Assembly: GCA_002308215.1 (NCBI GenBank)
Contig: DBVO01000058.1
Span: 1-14,166, forward strand
Source: Christensenella sp. UBA1262
GTDB lineage: Bacteria; Bacillota; Clostridia; Christensenellales; CAG-917
DNA length: 14,166 bases
Direction: 5' to 3'
The translations under genes and the position numbers were made by a program. Under the pieces are notes generated by a model. The model saw nothing but the letters and a program-made list of their open reading frames with translations. It did not search any database and had not been told where the DNA came from. Below are positions 7,435 through 14,166 of this stretch, piece by piece. The first letter of the stretch is position 1. Every line of letters starts with the position of its first letter.

Positions 7435-8491
7435 CTGCTTCTGAATTTACATTCAAGCTAGAATATGGTTTAACATCAATCTTCCAGCCAGTAAGTTTTG
7501 CAGCAAGTCTTGCATTTTGACCACTTCTTCCGATTGCAAGGCTAAGTTTCTCATCTGGAACGATAACTTTTGCATTCTTTTCATCTTCATTAATGGAAAC
7601 CATAAGCACTTGTGCTGGAGAAAGAGCACGTGGAATGTATTCAAGTGGATCTTCACAATATTCGATGACGTCAATCTTTTCACCGCCAAGTTCTGCAACA
7701 ACAGCATTAACTCTAACGCCTTTGTTACCAATGCAGCTACCAACTGCGTCAACGTTTGGATCTTCACTATATACTGCGATTTTTGTACGGAAGCCTGCTT
7801 CACGAACGATTCCTGCAACTTTAACAAGACCAGCTTTAATTTCAGGAACTTCAAGTTCGAAAAGTCTACGAACAAAACCTGGAGCACTACGAGAAACAAC
7901 AACTTGTGCGCCATGTTGTGTGTCGCGGATCTTCTTTACATAGACCTTAATAACGTCATTGACGTTATAATTCTCAGTAGGAACTTGGTCGTTAATTGTC
8001 ATAACACCTTCCATTTGAGTACCAGTAATTTCAACGTAAACAGTATTACCTTCTTTACGTCTTACGATAGCGCTCAAAATTTCACCTGTTCTATCGCTCA
8101 TTTCGTTCAAAATCATTTCTTTTTTCATATCATTGATACGTTGAAGAATAACTTGTTTTGCGGTTTGAGCTGCGATACGGCTGAAATCCTTTGGTGTAAT
8201 GTCTTCAATAACAACGTCGCCCACTTTGTATTTCTTATCAATATCTTGAGCATCTTCGAGAGAAATTTGAGATTCTTCATCTTCAACTTCTTCGACAACG
8301 AGTTTGTGACCATATACTTTGTAGGTCATCTTTTCTTCGTTGAGACGGACAGAAATTTGGCTTGCATAGCCATATTCTTTCTTGTAAGCGGAAACAAGGC
8401 CAGCCTCAATCGACTCAATCATTGATTCTTTTGAGATTCGTTGTTCTTTTTCCAAGTCATCGAGAGCTTGGAAGAACTCTTTGTTCATCAT
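7424..8491 (-). CDS. nusA: Transcription termination/antitermination protein NusA
   Basis: NusA binds RNA polymerase and nascent RNA and tunes pausing, intrinsic termination and antitermination. The 355-residue protein shows the N-terminal RNAP-binding domain (1-~125, with AGLVSAYKKEYG at 30-41), an S1 domain (~134-200), the linker SRSAPGFVRRLFELEVPEI (200-218), and two KH domains with GNKG (255-258) and GRSGQN (321-326). It ends soon after KH2, without the acidic repeats of E. coli NusA, as is usual in Bacillota. It is preceded by an optimal AGGAGG, nine bases before the first of two adjacent ATGs; the site overlaps the rimP stop. The strong ribosome site within rimP fits high NusA output. 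Confidence 0.97.
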   Translation of the reverse strand: MMNKEFFQALDDLEKEQRISKESMIESIEAGLVSAYKKEYGYASQISVRLNEEKMTYKVYGHKLVVEEVEDEESQISLEDAQDIDKKYKVGDVVIEDITPKDFSRIAAQTAKQVILQRINDMKKEMILNEMSDRTGEILSAIVRRKEGNTVYVEITGTQMEGVMTINDQVPTENYNVNDVIKVYVKKIRDTQHGAQVVVSRSAPGFVRRLFELEVPEIKAGLVKVAGIVREAGFRTKIAVYSEDPNVDAVGSCIGNKGVRVNAVVAELGGEKIDVIEYCEDPLEYIPRALSPAQVLMVSINEDEKNAKVIVPDEKLSLAIGRSGQNARLAAKLTGWKIDVKPYSSLNVNSEADAE

Positions 8492-8504
8492 TGTTTTTAT
8501 CCTC

Positions 8505-8987
8505 CTAAAACCTGATGTACGGTTGTACTTTCAAATTATTATTTCTATCAAATGTTCTCTCGGCAACATTCTTGCCTGTGAGAATTATTGTAAATTTTTC
8601 TGCATCATACTCTTTGAGTATGCCATGTGCTTTATCCTTATTGGATTTGACGATTTCTATTTCTGTGTCTAATGCACGACGGAAATCATCATCTGATACA
8701 ATTTTACGATCAAGACCACTGGATGATACGTTTAACACATACATATCTGGCAATTCATTTTCGATTGTATCAAGTTTTGCAGACAATGCATTGTGTACTT
8801 CCTCACAATCATTTAAGTCAATCCCAGATTTTTTCCAAAGGTATACTGTAACATTCAAGTTGCCATACTCTTTTTTAAAAGATAATTCGACAAGTTCAAC
8901 GCCATCAAACGCTTCTAGCGTTTCATTCACTAAATTTTCGACGTCCAAACGCACATTATCTTCAACAAGTTTTTGACTGTCTGCCAT
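8505..8987 (-). CDS. rimP: Ribosome maturation factor RimP
   Basis: RimP assists early folding of the 30S subunit and acts before RbfA, which is made from the same operon. The 160-residue protein has the two-domain RimP pattern: an N-terminal alpha/beta domain with GVELVELSFKKEYGNLNVTVYL (29-50, the usual hydrophobic strand pair), CEEVHNALSAKLD (61-73) and YVLNVSSSGLDRK (83-95, the family SSPGLDR motif with Ser for Pro), then an SH3-like C-terminal domain. A ribosome site GGGG lies seven bases before the ATG. It is the first gene after the promoter and hairpin leader, so it heads the rimP-nusA-infB unit. Confidence 0.95.
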   Translation of the reverse strand: MADSQKLVEDNVRLDVENLVNETLEAFDGVELVELSFKKEYGNLNVTVYLWKKSGIDLNDCEEVHNALSAKLDTIENELPDMYVLNVSSSGLDRKIVSDDDFRRALDTEIEIVKSNKDKAHGILKEYDAEKFTIILTGKNVAERTFDRNNNLKVQPYIRF

Positions 8988-9011
8988 AACAAAACCCCTT
9001 TACAAAACTAA

Positions 9012-9046
9012 GAGTGAGCCGTCGCTCACTCATAGTAGGTTACTAT
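9012..9046 (-). promoter_or_regulatory. rimP leader: two adjacent hairpins
   Basis: In the minus-strand RNA the first hairpin pairs AUAGUA with UACUAU (6 bp, 3-base loop; 9046-9041 with 9037-9032). With no base between, the second pairs GAGUGAGC with GCUCACUC (8 bp, loop GACG; 9031-9024 with 9019-9012). The second stem is followed by UUAGUUUUG, an imperfect U-tract, then the rimP ribosome site about 12 bases on. This could be an attenuator answering NusA level, a protein-binding site, or a 5' stabiliser. Stem-loops before rimP are, to my recollection, common in Bacillota. Confidence 0.6.
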
Positions 9047-9062
9047 TAAGTATCTAAAATTT

Positions 9063-9090
9063 ATCATATTTAAAAATAAAATGCAAGCAA
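9063..9090 (-). promoter_or_regulatory. Putative sigma-A promoter of the rimP-nusA-infB operon
   Basis: On the minus strand, TTGCTT (9090-9085, 3 of 6 matches to -35) and TATGAT (9068-9063, 5 of 6 to -10) are 16 bases apart. Transcription would start near 9056, shortly before the leader hairpins. A promoter at this point fits the roughly 145-base gap and the terminator-like hairpin upstream. AT-rich sequence makes chance matches common. Confidence 0.5.
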
Positions 9091-9116
9091 ATTAATATAA
9101 TTATTAATAAAATATT

Positions 9117-9134
9117 ATCAATTTCCAAATTGAT
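9117..9134 (-). terminator. AT-rich hairpin after the PolC-derived exonuclease gene
   Basis: ATCAATTT (9117-9124) and AAATTGAT (9127-9134) are perfect 8-base arms separated by two bases; in practice about 7 bp with a 4-base loop. The stem begins at the stop codon and is followed in the RNA by AAUAUUUUAUUAAUAAUUAU. The low GC content makes it a weak terminator at best, but its place before the rimP promoter supports an end of the dxr-side transcript. Confidence 0.4.
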
Positions 9135-10717
9135 TACATTCTTCTTGCAATTATCTTTAATGTTTCAACAGTTGCCATAACATCACTTAATGCTCTATGA
9201 GCATTCTCATGTGTAATACCAAATACTTTAGAAATTGTTTCAAGTTTAAAGTTAGGCAACTCAGTGAGATACTGACGAGCAAGGAGCAATGTATCTTTTA
9301 ATTCATTATCAAATATGTAACCATATTTGTCCGCATAAATCTTAATGAGCGGATAATCATATCCAGAAATGTTATGACCAACAAGAATTGAATCGCGTGT
9401 AAACTTGAAAAAGTCTGGTAACCCTTCTTCAATTGTTGGAGCATCAGCTACCATTAAATTATCAATATGAGTTAGCTCAGTGATTTCTCTTGAAATACTA
9501 CAACTTGGTCTAACAAGAGTTTGGAATGTTTCAGTTTCAATACCATCAACGATCTTACAAGCAGCAATTTCAATAATTTCTGCAGATGAAATTAACTTAT
9601 CTGTAGCTTCTAAATCATAAACCACAAAAGTCTTCCCTTTAAAGTAGTCTGGTATAGTTTTTTCGTTATCTAACAGGCTATTTTGGCCAATTGGCATATA
9701 TGGTTTTGGGACAACTGTTGTGTATTTTTTAGGCACTGGTTTAACGGATTGAAGATGAATTGAATCATAATCAATATCGCATTCGAAAATAGCAGAAACA
9801 GTAAATGACAATGCACTGTCATAAGTTGAAACACCAACTTTTCCTACACATACAATTGGTGCCCCATCTTCAATGCTTTCAATTTGTTTAAGCTCTTCTG
9901 GCTTTGGGAAACAAACACAAGATATCTTTGAAGTAGTGTCATCTAACAAGAATCTAACAAGTGGAAGTTTTTCAGGCTCATTAGATGGATTTTGAGAGTC
10001 AAATTTCTTGTTTTTATACATAAATTTTGACATTGCAAACATTTTGCCGCATAAAACTGCATTATCATTTGCACTCTTAACATCGATAATATAGCCTGGC
10101 TTGTGAGGAATTCCCTCTATTTTACCTCTGGAATAAATCTTATCACCTACTTCTACCTTAACAATTCGTGCTTTTGAATCATCACTAATAGAAGTTTCAA
10201 TAAACAAATCATCTTCTGCTTTAATTTGTTTTAGGTCAACAACTATTTCTTCAGTCTCAACAGTAATAAACTGGTTAAAGTTATGATCTAAAAACTCTAC
10301 GAGTTTTTCTAATAGATCACCAGCTTTTAACATCATGAAAGTTGGAGTATCAAAAACAAGCTTTACAATAATTTCACTATTATCTACAGAAATAACCAGA
10401 TTTTCATCTTTAAGACGTCTAAAAATCATTTGATTATTCTTGTTAAAGAACTCAACTACTTTATTTTTAACGACATTTTCATCAGCATATGACTTTATAT
10501 ACGATACATTTACCTTAACACCGCCAAATAAGTTTTCACAGATTCGTTGGACTTCATTTTTATCATCATCTGAGAATTTGCGCATTTCAAAAGCATCGAT
10601 GATAAACTTAATGTCAAGTACTCTCGTCGATTTATTATAGCTTGCGTTTGTAAATTTGATCATTCCAAATTTATCTCCGCCTGCTTTATTAAACTCTTCA
10701 ATAAACTTATTTGTCAT
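9134..10717 (-). CDS. PolC-derived 3'-5' exonuclease: PolC N-terminal and OB domains plus DEDDh exonuclease, no PHP or polymerase
   Basis: The 527-residue protein sits where Bacillota carry full polC (about 1,400 residues). Residues ~1-165 resemble the PolC N-terminal region. About 190-315 look like its OB fold (LVRFLLDDTTSKISCVCFPK, then VGKVGVSTYDSALSFTV). A ~45-residue linker follows. Then comes a complete DEDDh exonuclease: D368 and E370 (VVYDLEAT), H448-N449 to D454 (VGHNISGYD), and H507 to D512 (HRALSD). The protein ends nine residues after the last helix motif. In PolC the exonuclease is inserted inside the PHP domain; here the PHP half before it, the half after it and the polymerase are all absent. 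The open frame and intact catalytic residues argue for a working nuclease rather than a pseudogene. Possible roles are separate proofreading with a polymerase encoded elsewhere, or repair. The ATG has a weak GAG site. Confidence 0.85.
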   Translation of the reverse strand: MTNKFIEEFNKAGGDKFGMIKFTNASYNKSTRVLDIKFIIDAFEMRKFSDDDKNEVQRICENLFGGVKVNVSYIKSYADENVVKNKVVEFFNKNNQMIFRRLKDENLVISVDNSEIIVKLVFDTPTFMMLKAGDLLEKLVEFLDHNFNQFITVETEEIVVDLKQIKAEDDLFIETSISDDSKARIVKVEVGDKIYSRGKIEGIPHKPGYIIDVKSANDNAVLCGKMFAMSKFMYKNKKFDSQNPSNEPEKLPLVRFLLDDTTSKISCVCFPKPEELKQIESIEDGAPIVCVGKVGVSTYDSALSFTVSAIFECDIDYDSIHLQSVKPVPKKYTTVVPKPYMPIGQNSLLDNEKTIPDYFKGKTFVVYDLEATDKLISSAEIIEIAACKIVDGIETETFQTLVRPSCSISREITELTHIDNLMVADAPTIEEGLPDFFKFTRDSILVGHNISGYDYPLIKIYADKYGYIFDNELKDTLLLARQYLTELPNFKLETISKVFGITHENAHRALSDVMATVETLKIIARRM

Positions 10718-10737
10718 AATTTCTCATTTATGATGTA

Positions 10738-10772
10738 AAGTATTATAAAAATGCTGATTTTTTAAAATACTT
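10738..10772 (-). repeat. AT-only-stem hairpin between ispG and the exonuclease gene
   Basis: AAGTATT (10738-10744) pairs with AATACTT (10766-10772), and inside it AAAAAT (10747-10752) pairs with ATTTTT (10757-10762) around the loop GCTG. It starts at the ispG stop codon. Nearly all pairs are A-T and no U-tract follows the outer stem, so termination is doubtful. It may only mark the gene junction. Confidence 0.35.
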
Positions 10773-11826
10773 ACACCAATTTTTCATCTAAAAGTTTTTT
10801 GAACTCCTCAAAAACCTCACTAGATGGTACAGTTTTAAAAATCTTTCCATCTTTCAATATTACTGACTTCTCTTTACCGCCGGCAATACCTAAATCACTA
10901 TTTTCACCCTCACCAATTCCATTAAGCGGGCATCCAAGAATTGATATAGTAAGTGGTTTTTCAACATTTGCAGTTAAGAGCTCTACTCTATTTGCAAACT
11001 CTTCTACATCAATTTCAGTTCTTGCACAAGTTGGACATGCAACTACTTCAACTGCATTTTTTCTAATTCCAAGAGTTTGAAGTATCTTTTTGCCTGCAAG
11101 TACTTCTTCTACAACATCTGTAGAAAGTGAAACTCTTATAGTATCACCAATACCTTCTCTAAGTAGCGTTCCGATGCCTATAGAAGACTTTACAAGGCCT
11201 GTTCTTAGCGTTCCAGCTTCTGTTACACCAATATGAAGCGGATAATCGCACATACTTGCTAACTTCTCGTTAGCTCTGATATTTATATCAGTATTACTTG
11301 ATTTAATTGCAATTACTATATCTCTCATTCCAGCTGATTCAAAGATATTAGCACATTCTAGAGCGCTTTCTACTAATGCATCAACTTCGTTCATCCCTTT
11401 AAATCTATCATCGAGAGATCCGCCATTAACTCCAACTCTAACAGGAACTCCTAAATCACGCATTCTGTCAGCAAGAGGCTTAATTTGAGCAAAATCTTGC
11501 ATGTTGCCAGGGTTCATACGGATTTTTTTAGCTCCATTATCTAAAGCAAGATGTGCAAGTTTATAATTGTAATGAATATCTGCAATAAGTGGAAGCCCTG
11601 TTCTCTTAGCAATTTCGCCAAATGCATGTGCACTATTTTCATCAGGCACAGCAAGACGAATTAAATCACAACCAACAGCACGCAATTTTTCAATTTGCTT
11701 TATAGAACCATCTACGTCGACTGTTTTTGTGTTAAGCATAGATTGAACGGTAATTGGAGAACCACCGCCGATTTTTATGTCTCCTACGGAGACAAGTCTT
11801 GTTTTCCTTCTAATAATATCACTCAT
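10771..11826 (-). CDS. ispG: 4-hydroxy-3-methylbut-2-enyl diphosphate synthase (IspG/GcpE)
   Basis: IspG is the [4Fe-4S] enzyme that reduces methylerythritol cyclodiphosphate to HMBPP, the penultimate step of the MEP isoprenoid pathway. The 351-residue protein has the bacterial short form: a TIM barrel (ITVQSMLNTKTVD at 25-37, IADIHYNYKLA at 81-91, KIRMNPGN at 101-108, VRVGVNGGSLD at 129-139), then the iron-sulfur domain with C264 and C267 (ACPTCART), C299 (LGCPLNGIGEG) and the catalytic glutamate E306. The usual NGPGE is here NGIGE. It follows rseP by 28 bases. No clear ribosome site is visible, but MSDIIRRKT fits the family start. With dxr in the same unit, two MEP steps are co-transcribed. 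Confidence 0.96.
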   Translation of the reverse strand: MSDIIRRKTRLVSVGDIKIGGGSPITVQSMLNTKTVDVDGSIKQIEKLRAVGCDLIRLAVPDENSAHAFGEIAKRTGLPLIADIHYNYKLAHLALDNGAKKIRMNPGNMQDFAQIKPLADRMRDLGVPVRVGVNGGSLDDRFKGMNEVDALVESALECANIFESAGMRDIVIAIKSSNTDINIRANEKLASMCDYPLHIGVTEAGTLRTGLVKSSIGIGTLLREGIGDTIRVSLSTDVVEEVLAGKKILQTLGIRKNAVEVVACPTCARTEIDVEEFANRVELLTANVEKPLTISILGCPLNGIGEGENSDLGIAGGKEKSVILKDGKIFKTVPSSEVFEEFKKLLDEKLV

Positions 11827-11854
11827 AATGCACTAATTTTAGGACAAATACCTT

Positions 11855-13189
11855 TTATGATTTGACAAGGTGGAATATATCTAAAAATACAGCTAGTACT
11901 ACAAGCAGTATAAGTCCCACCGTGTGTATTATCGCCTCTATTTTCCTTGGTACAGGCTTTCTAAATATCATTTCAATCAGCGTAAATAGCATGCGACTGC
12001 CATCTAATGCTGGGAATGGCAACCAGTTCATTACTGCAAGGTTTGCAGATAAGATTGCTGTTACATATAAGAAACTATCAAATCCAAGTGAGCTCATCTT
12101 CGCAATCGTAGTGATTGTTGTGATAGTTCCACCAGCATTTTCTAGTCCAATCTTTCCAGTTATAAGAGCTCCTAGCGAAGCTAGAATCTTAAATACTACG
12201 AAGAAACAGAAGCCAAAAGATCTACCAAGTGCGAGGAAAAACGGAAGTTTTGCTCTTTGGATAGTCCTTGTAATTCCAAAGCCATATCCATAATATCCGC
12301 TTGGGTCTTCTGCAACCTTTCCTCTCTGAACTTTTGCACCGCTTTGAGATACTATTTCATTGTTTTCATTGTATCTGACGATTACAAGAGTCAGTTCTTC
12401 GTCAGTATTTGCTTCCGGCACAGTTCCTAAATCTTGATAAGGAACAGCTGTTTCAAGTTGGTTTCCATTTATTGAATAAATGTAATCACCGTCTGAGAAA
12501 GGCGAATACCAATATTTGCTTGTGTTTATAATAATTCTTTTACCATTTCTTAAAACCTTGAATTTGGCGCTATCACCAAGTTTGGCAAAGGCTTTGTCAA
12601 GATCTTCTTGTAAAAGAATATTAACTTGCTTGCCATTAATAGATAATATGACGTCGCCTTCTAAAAACTGGCTTTCTCGTGCATCAGCAATTACTTGAGC
12701 TTCATTATGCGTATTAACTATTGCTGGCAATATTTGGCCATATGCGGCGAAATATATCGTAATAATGAATATTGCGCTCAAAAAGTTCATAAAAGCGCCT
12801 GAAAACAATACAATAAGACGCTTCCAAGGCTTTTGAGCATTAAACGCTTGATTATCCTTTACTGGATTACCTTCTTCATCAAGTATAGGATTACCTTCTT
12901 CATCCAATTTGTTTTCTTCTGCATCTTCACCATGAAAAGCACAGAAGCCACCTAATGGGAAAATACGAAGTGCGAAGGTTTCATCGTTCTTTTTATTCTT
13001 CTTTTTAAAGATTGCTGGACCAAATCCTATTGAAAACTCGTCAATTTTGAAACCTAAAAGCTTACCCGCAGTATAATGCCCGAGTTCGTGCACAACTATC
13101 ATCACCATAAGCGCTAGAAGTGCGACAATGACGTAGCCAATATAGGTAAAAACTTGCGCGGCTGTAACCGCAGTAAGTGTCAAAATCAC
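11855..13189 (-). CDS. rseP: Site-2 family intramembrane zinc metalloprotease RseP
   Basis: RseP-type proteases cut membrane-embedded anti-sigma factors or signal-peptide remnants within the lipid bilayer. The 444-residue protein has a first membrane helix (~14-36) carrying the zinc site HELGH (34-38), a conserved membrane-associated FGP motif (56-58), a second helix (~125-150), a PDZ region with GDVILSINGKQV (178-189), a second PDZ-like stretch (~229-310, GDYIYSING), the NWLPFPALDG motif with the third zinc ligand D396, and a last helix (~420-440). Tandem PDZ is less usual in this phylum, where one is typical. Residues 95-110 hold a repeated LDEEGNP. The start is a GTG with GGTGA just upstream, 17 bases after dxr. 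The natural substrate is unknown. Confidence 0.94.
   Translation of the reverse strand: MILTLTAVTAAQVFTYIGYVIVALLALMVMIVVHELGHYTAGKLLGFKIDEFSIGFGPAIFKKKNKKNDETFALRIFPLGGFCAFHGEDAEENKLDEEGNPILDEEGNPVKDNQAFNAQKPWKRLIVLFSGAFMNFLSAIFIITIYFAAYGQILPAIVNTHNEAQVIADARESQFLEGDVILSINGKQVNILLQEDLDKAFAKLGDSAKFKVLRNGKRIIINTSKYWYSPFSDGDYIYSINGNQLETAVPYQDLGTVPEANTDEELTLVIVRYNENNEIVSQSGAKVQRGKVAEDPSGYYGYGFGITRTIQRAKLPFFLALGRSFGFCFFVVFKILASLGALITGKIGLENAGGTITTITTIAKMSSLGFDSFLYVTAILSANLAVMNWLPFPALDGSRMLFTLIEMIFRKPVPRKIEAIIHTVGLILLVVLAVFLDIFHLVKS
12864..12911 (-). repeat. 24-bp in-frame tandem duplication inside rseP
   Basis: Two consecutive 24-base units (12864-12887 and 12888-12911) share their first 17 bases exactly and encode LDEEGNPI and LDEEGNPV. 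They lie in an acidic loop between the first two membrane helices, just before the family AFN..KPWKR segment. The frame is kept, so this looks like replication slippage tolerated in a flexible loop. Confidence 0.8.
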
Positions 13190-13206
13190 GTTGTCACCAA
13201 TTATGC

Positions 13207-14166
13207 TTATTTAATACCAAGCAAACTATATGTATATTTTCTTGCTTCTTCGTCAATGCTTAGAACTTCATCAAGTTCTACATTGCCTACTTTTTTGAAC
13301 TTAGCAAGAACTTTATCAAGAACTCTTTCGAAATCTGAGAACTTAATCTTATCCTTCAAATACAAATCAACAAGAACTTCATCCGCAGATGAAATTGCGA
13401 TGCAAGCACCTTCACCAGAATTTGCAGCATTCATAGCGATTTTTAAACATGGATATCTTTCATAATCTGGCTCGCCAAAATTAAGAGTACCAATCTTAGC
13501 CAAATTAAGAGGATCTACGCTATAGTTTTGTGGATGATCTGGATAATAAAGAGCTGTTTCAATAGAAAGAGCCATATTTGGAACTGATAATAAAGCCTTT
13601 TGACTTCCATCAGAAAACTCTACGAGCGAATGCACAATTGATTCTCTGTGCATAAGCACAGAAACATCATTAGCGCCGACTTCAAAAAGTCTCATTGCTT
13701 CTATAATTTCAAGACCTTTATTAAATAGAGTTGCTGAATCAATAGTCACCTTTTTACCCATGTTCCATACTGGGTGTTTAAGTGCTTCATCAGCTTTTAC
13801 TTTTGGAAGTTTTGAAATTGGAACATCTCTAAGAGCTCCACCACTGGCTGTTAGTGTCAATTTCTTAATAGACTTTTTGTCTTCGCCTTTTAAGCAGCAA
13901 AACAATGCTGAATGTTCTGTGTCAAGAGGAAGAATCTTACCGCCGTATTTCTTCTCTAGTGCCTTTAAATGACGTCCTGCAGATACAATTGTCTCTTTAT
14001 TTGCTATTGCAAGAGTTCCACCACGTTTCAATGTAGCAACAGCAGCCCAAAGACCAGCAATACCTGTAACAGCTAAAACTACAATATCAGCTGGGACAGA
14101 TGCTAACTCTTCAAGAGATGAAAGGCATTTAGCATTTTTCTGATCCTCATCAAGAAAATCAAATAG
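13207..14166 (-). CDS. dxr: 1-deoxy-D-xylulose 5-phosphate reductoisomerase, 5' end beyond the window
   Basis: Dxr converts DXP to MEP using NADPH, the first committed step of the MEP pathway. The frame is open to base 14166 and adds 45 codons before the TTG at 14031, giving 319 visible residues. The family has about 385, so roughly 65 N-terminal residues with the NADPH-binding loop are missing. Seen are ANKETIVSAG, LPLDTEHSALF (metal-binding D and E of the DSEH motif), LTASGG, KHPVWNMGKKVTIDSATLFNKGLEIIEA (flexible loop, substrate-binding Ser, Asn and Lys, metal Glu) and MHRESIVHSLVEF. Some usually conserved spots differ: GGPF is GGAL, HPQS is HRES, and PDMR.PI is PNMALSI. It starts the visible dxr-rseP-ispG unit; the promoter lies outside. 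Confidence 0.95.
   Translation of the reverse strand, partial: LFDFLDEDQKNAKCLSSLEELASVPADIVVLAVTGIAGLWAAVATLKRGGTLAIANKETIVSAGRHLKALEKKYGGKILPLDTEHSALFCCLKGEDKKSIKKLTLTASGGALRDVPISKLPKVKADEALKHPVWNMGKKVTIDSATLFNKGLEIIEAMRLFEVGANDVSVLMHRESIVHSLVEFSDGSQKALLSVPNMALSIETALYYPDHPQNYSVDPLNLAKIGTLNFGEPDYERYPCLKIAMNAANSGEGACIAISSADEVLVDLYLKDKIKFSDFERVLDKVLAKFKKVGNVELDEVLSIDEEARKYTYSLLGIK

Noticed and set aside
7517..8425. A 302-codon open frame on the plus strand opposite nusA
   Set aside because: It is antisense to a clear nusA, rich in Asn, Phe, Cys and Thr as expected of a mirrored frame, and has no recognisable domain.
9012..9031. The GAGTGAGC/GCTCACTC hairpin as a full intrinsic terminator of the upstream operon
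   Set aside because: The following tract is UUAGUUUUG rather than a clean U-run, and it lies downstream of the promoter candidate, so a leader element is more likely.
8988..9133. Remains of the PolC polymerase part, or a frameshift just after the exonuclease
   Set aside because: The gap is only 146 bases of AT-rich sequence with a hairpin, a promoter and a leader. No frame shows PHP or polymerase motifs.
13207..14031. A start for dxr at the TTG at 14031
   Set aside because: The same frame continues to the window edge with matching Dxr sequence (ADIVVLAVTGIAGL), so the gene is cut by the edge, not started there.
1..14166. CRISPR array, tRNA or rRNA genes, insertion sequence or phage genes
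   Set aside because: I saw no regular spaced repeats, cloverleaf, transposase or phage motifs. Apart from the left edge, core genes fill the window.

Overview
This is an AT-rich bacterial window with compact gene spacing and good GAGG/AGGAGG ribosome sites. Every intact gene lies on the minus strand, so transcription runs from high to low coordinates. The gene order (dxr, rseP, ispG, polC position, rimP, nusA, ylxR, ylxQ, infB, rbfA, nrnA, truB, ribF) is the classic arrangement of Bacillota, especially Clostridia. I infer a low-GC clostridial relative. The sequence alone does not give a genus.

Region 1 (14166 down to about 9117) holds isoprenoid and membrane genes: dxr (5' end cut by the window edge), the site-2 protease rseP, and ispG. 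They are followed at the usual polC position by a 527-codon gene. That gene keeps the PolC N-terminal region, the OB fold and a complete DEDDh proofreading exonuclease, but has no PHP domain and no polymerase. An AT-rich hairpin follows it.

Region 2 (about 9090 down to 235) is the nusA-infB operon. It starts at a recognisable promoter and a leader with two directly adjacent hairpins. It runs through rimP, nusA, ylxR (rnpM), ylxQ, infB, rbfA, nrnA, truB, ribF and a gene for an endonuclease IV-like TIM-barrel protein. Several neighbours overlap or nearly touch, which suggests translational coupling. Together these genes cover 30S maturation, transcription elongation and termination, translation initiation, RNA turnover, tRNA modification and flavin cofactor synthesis.

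Region 3 (1-234) holds a promoter with two tandem 10-bp repeats and what looks like the decayed remnant of an AlbA_2/Schlafen-type DNA-binding protein gene, frameshifted and internally deleted.

Most of the window is ordinary housekeeping sequence. The best lead is the polymerase-less PolC derivative at the polC position. No stretch longer than 300 bases lacks a gene, and I saw no tRNA, rRNA, CRISPR array or insertion sequence.
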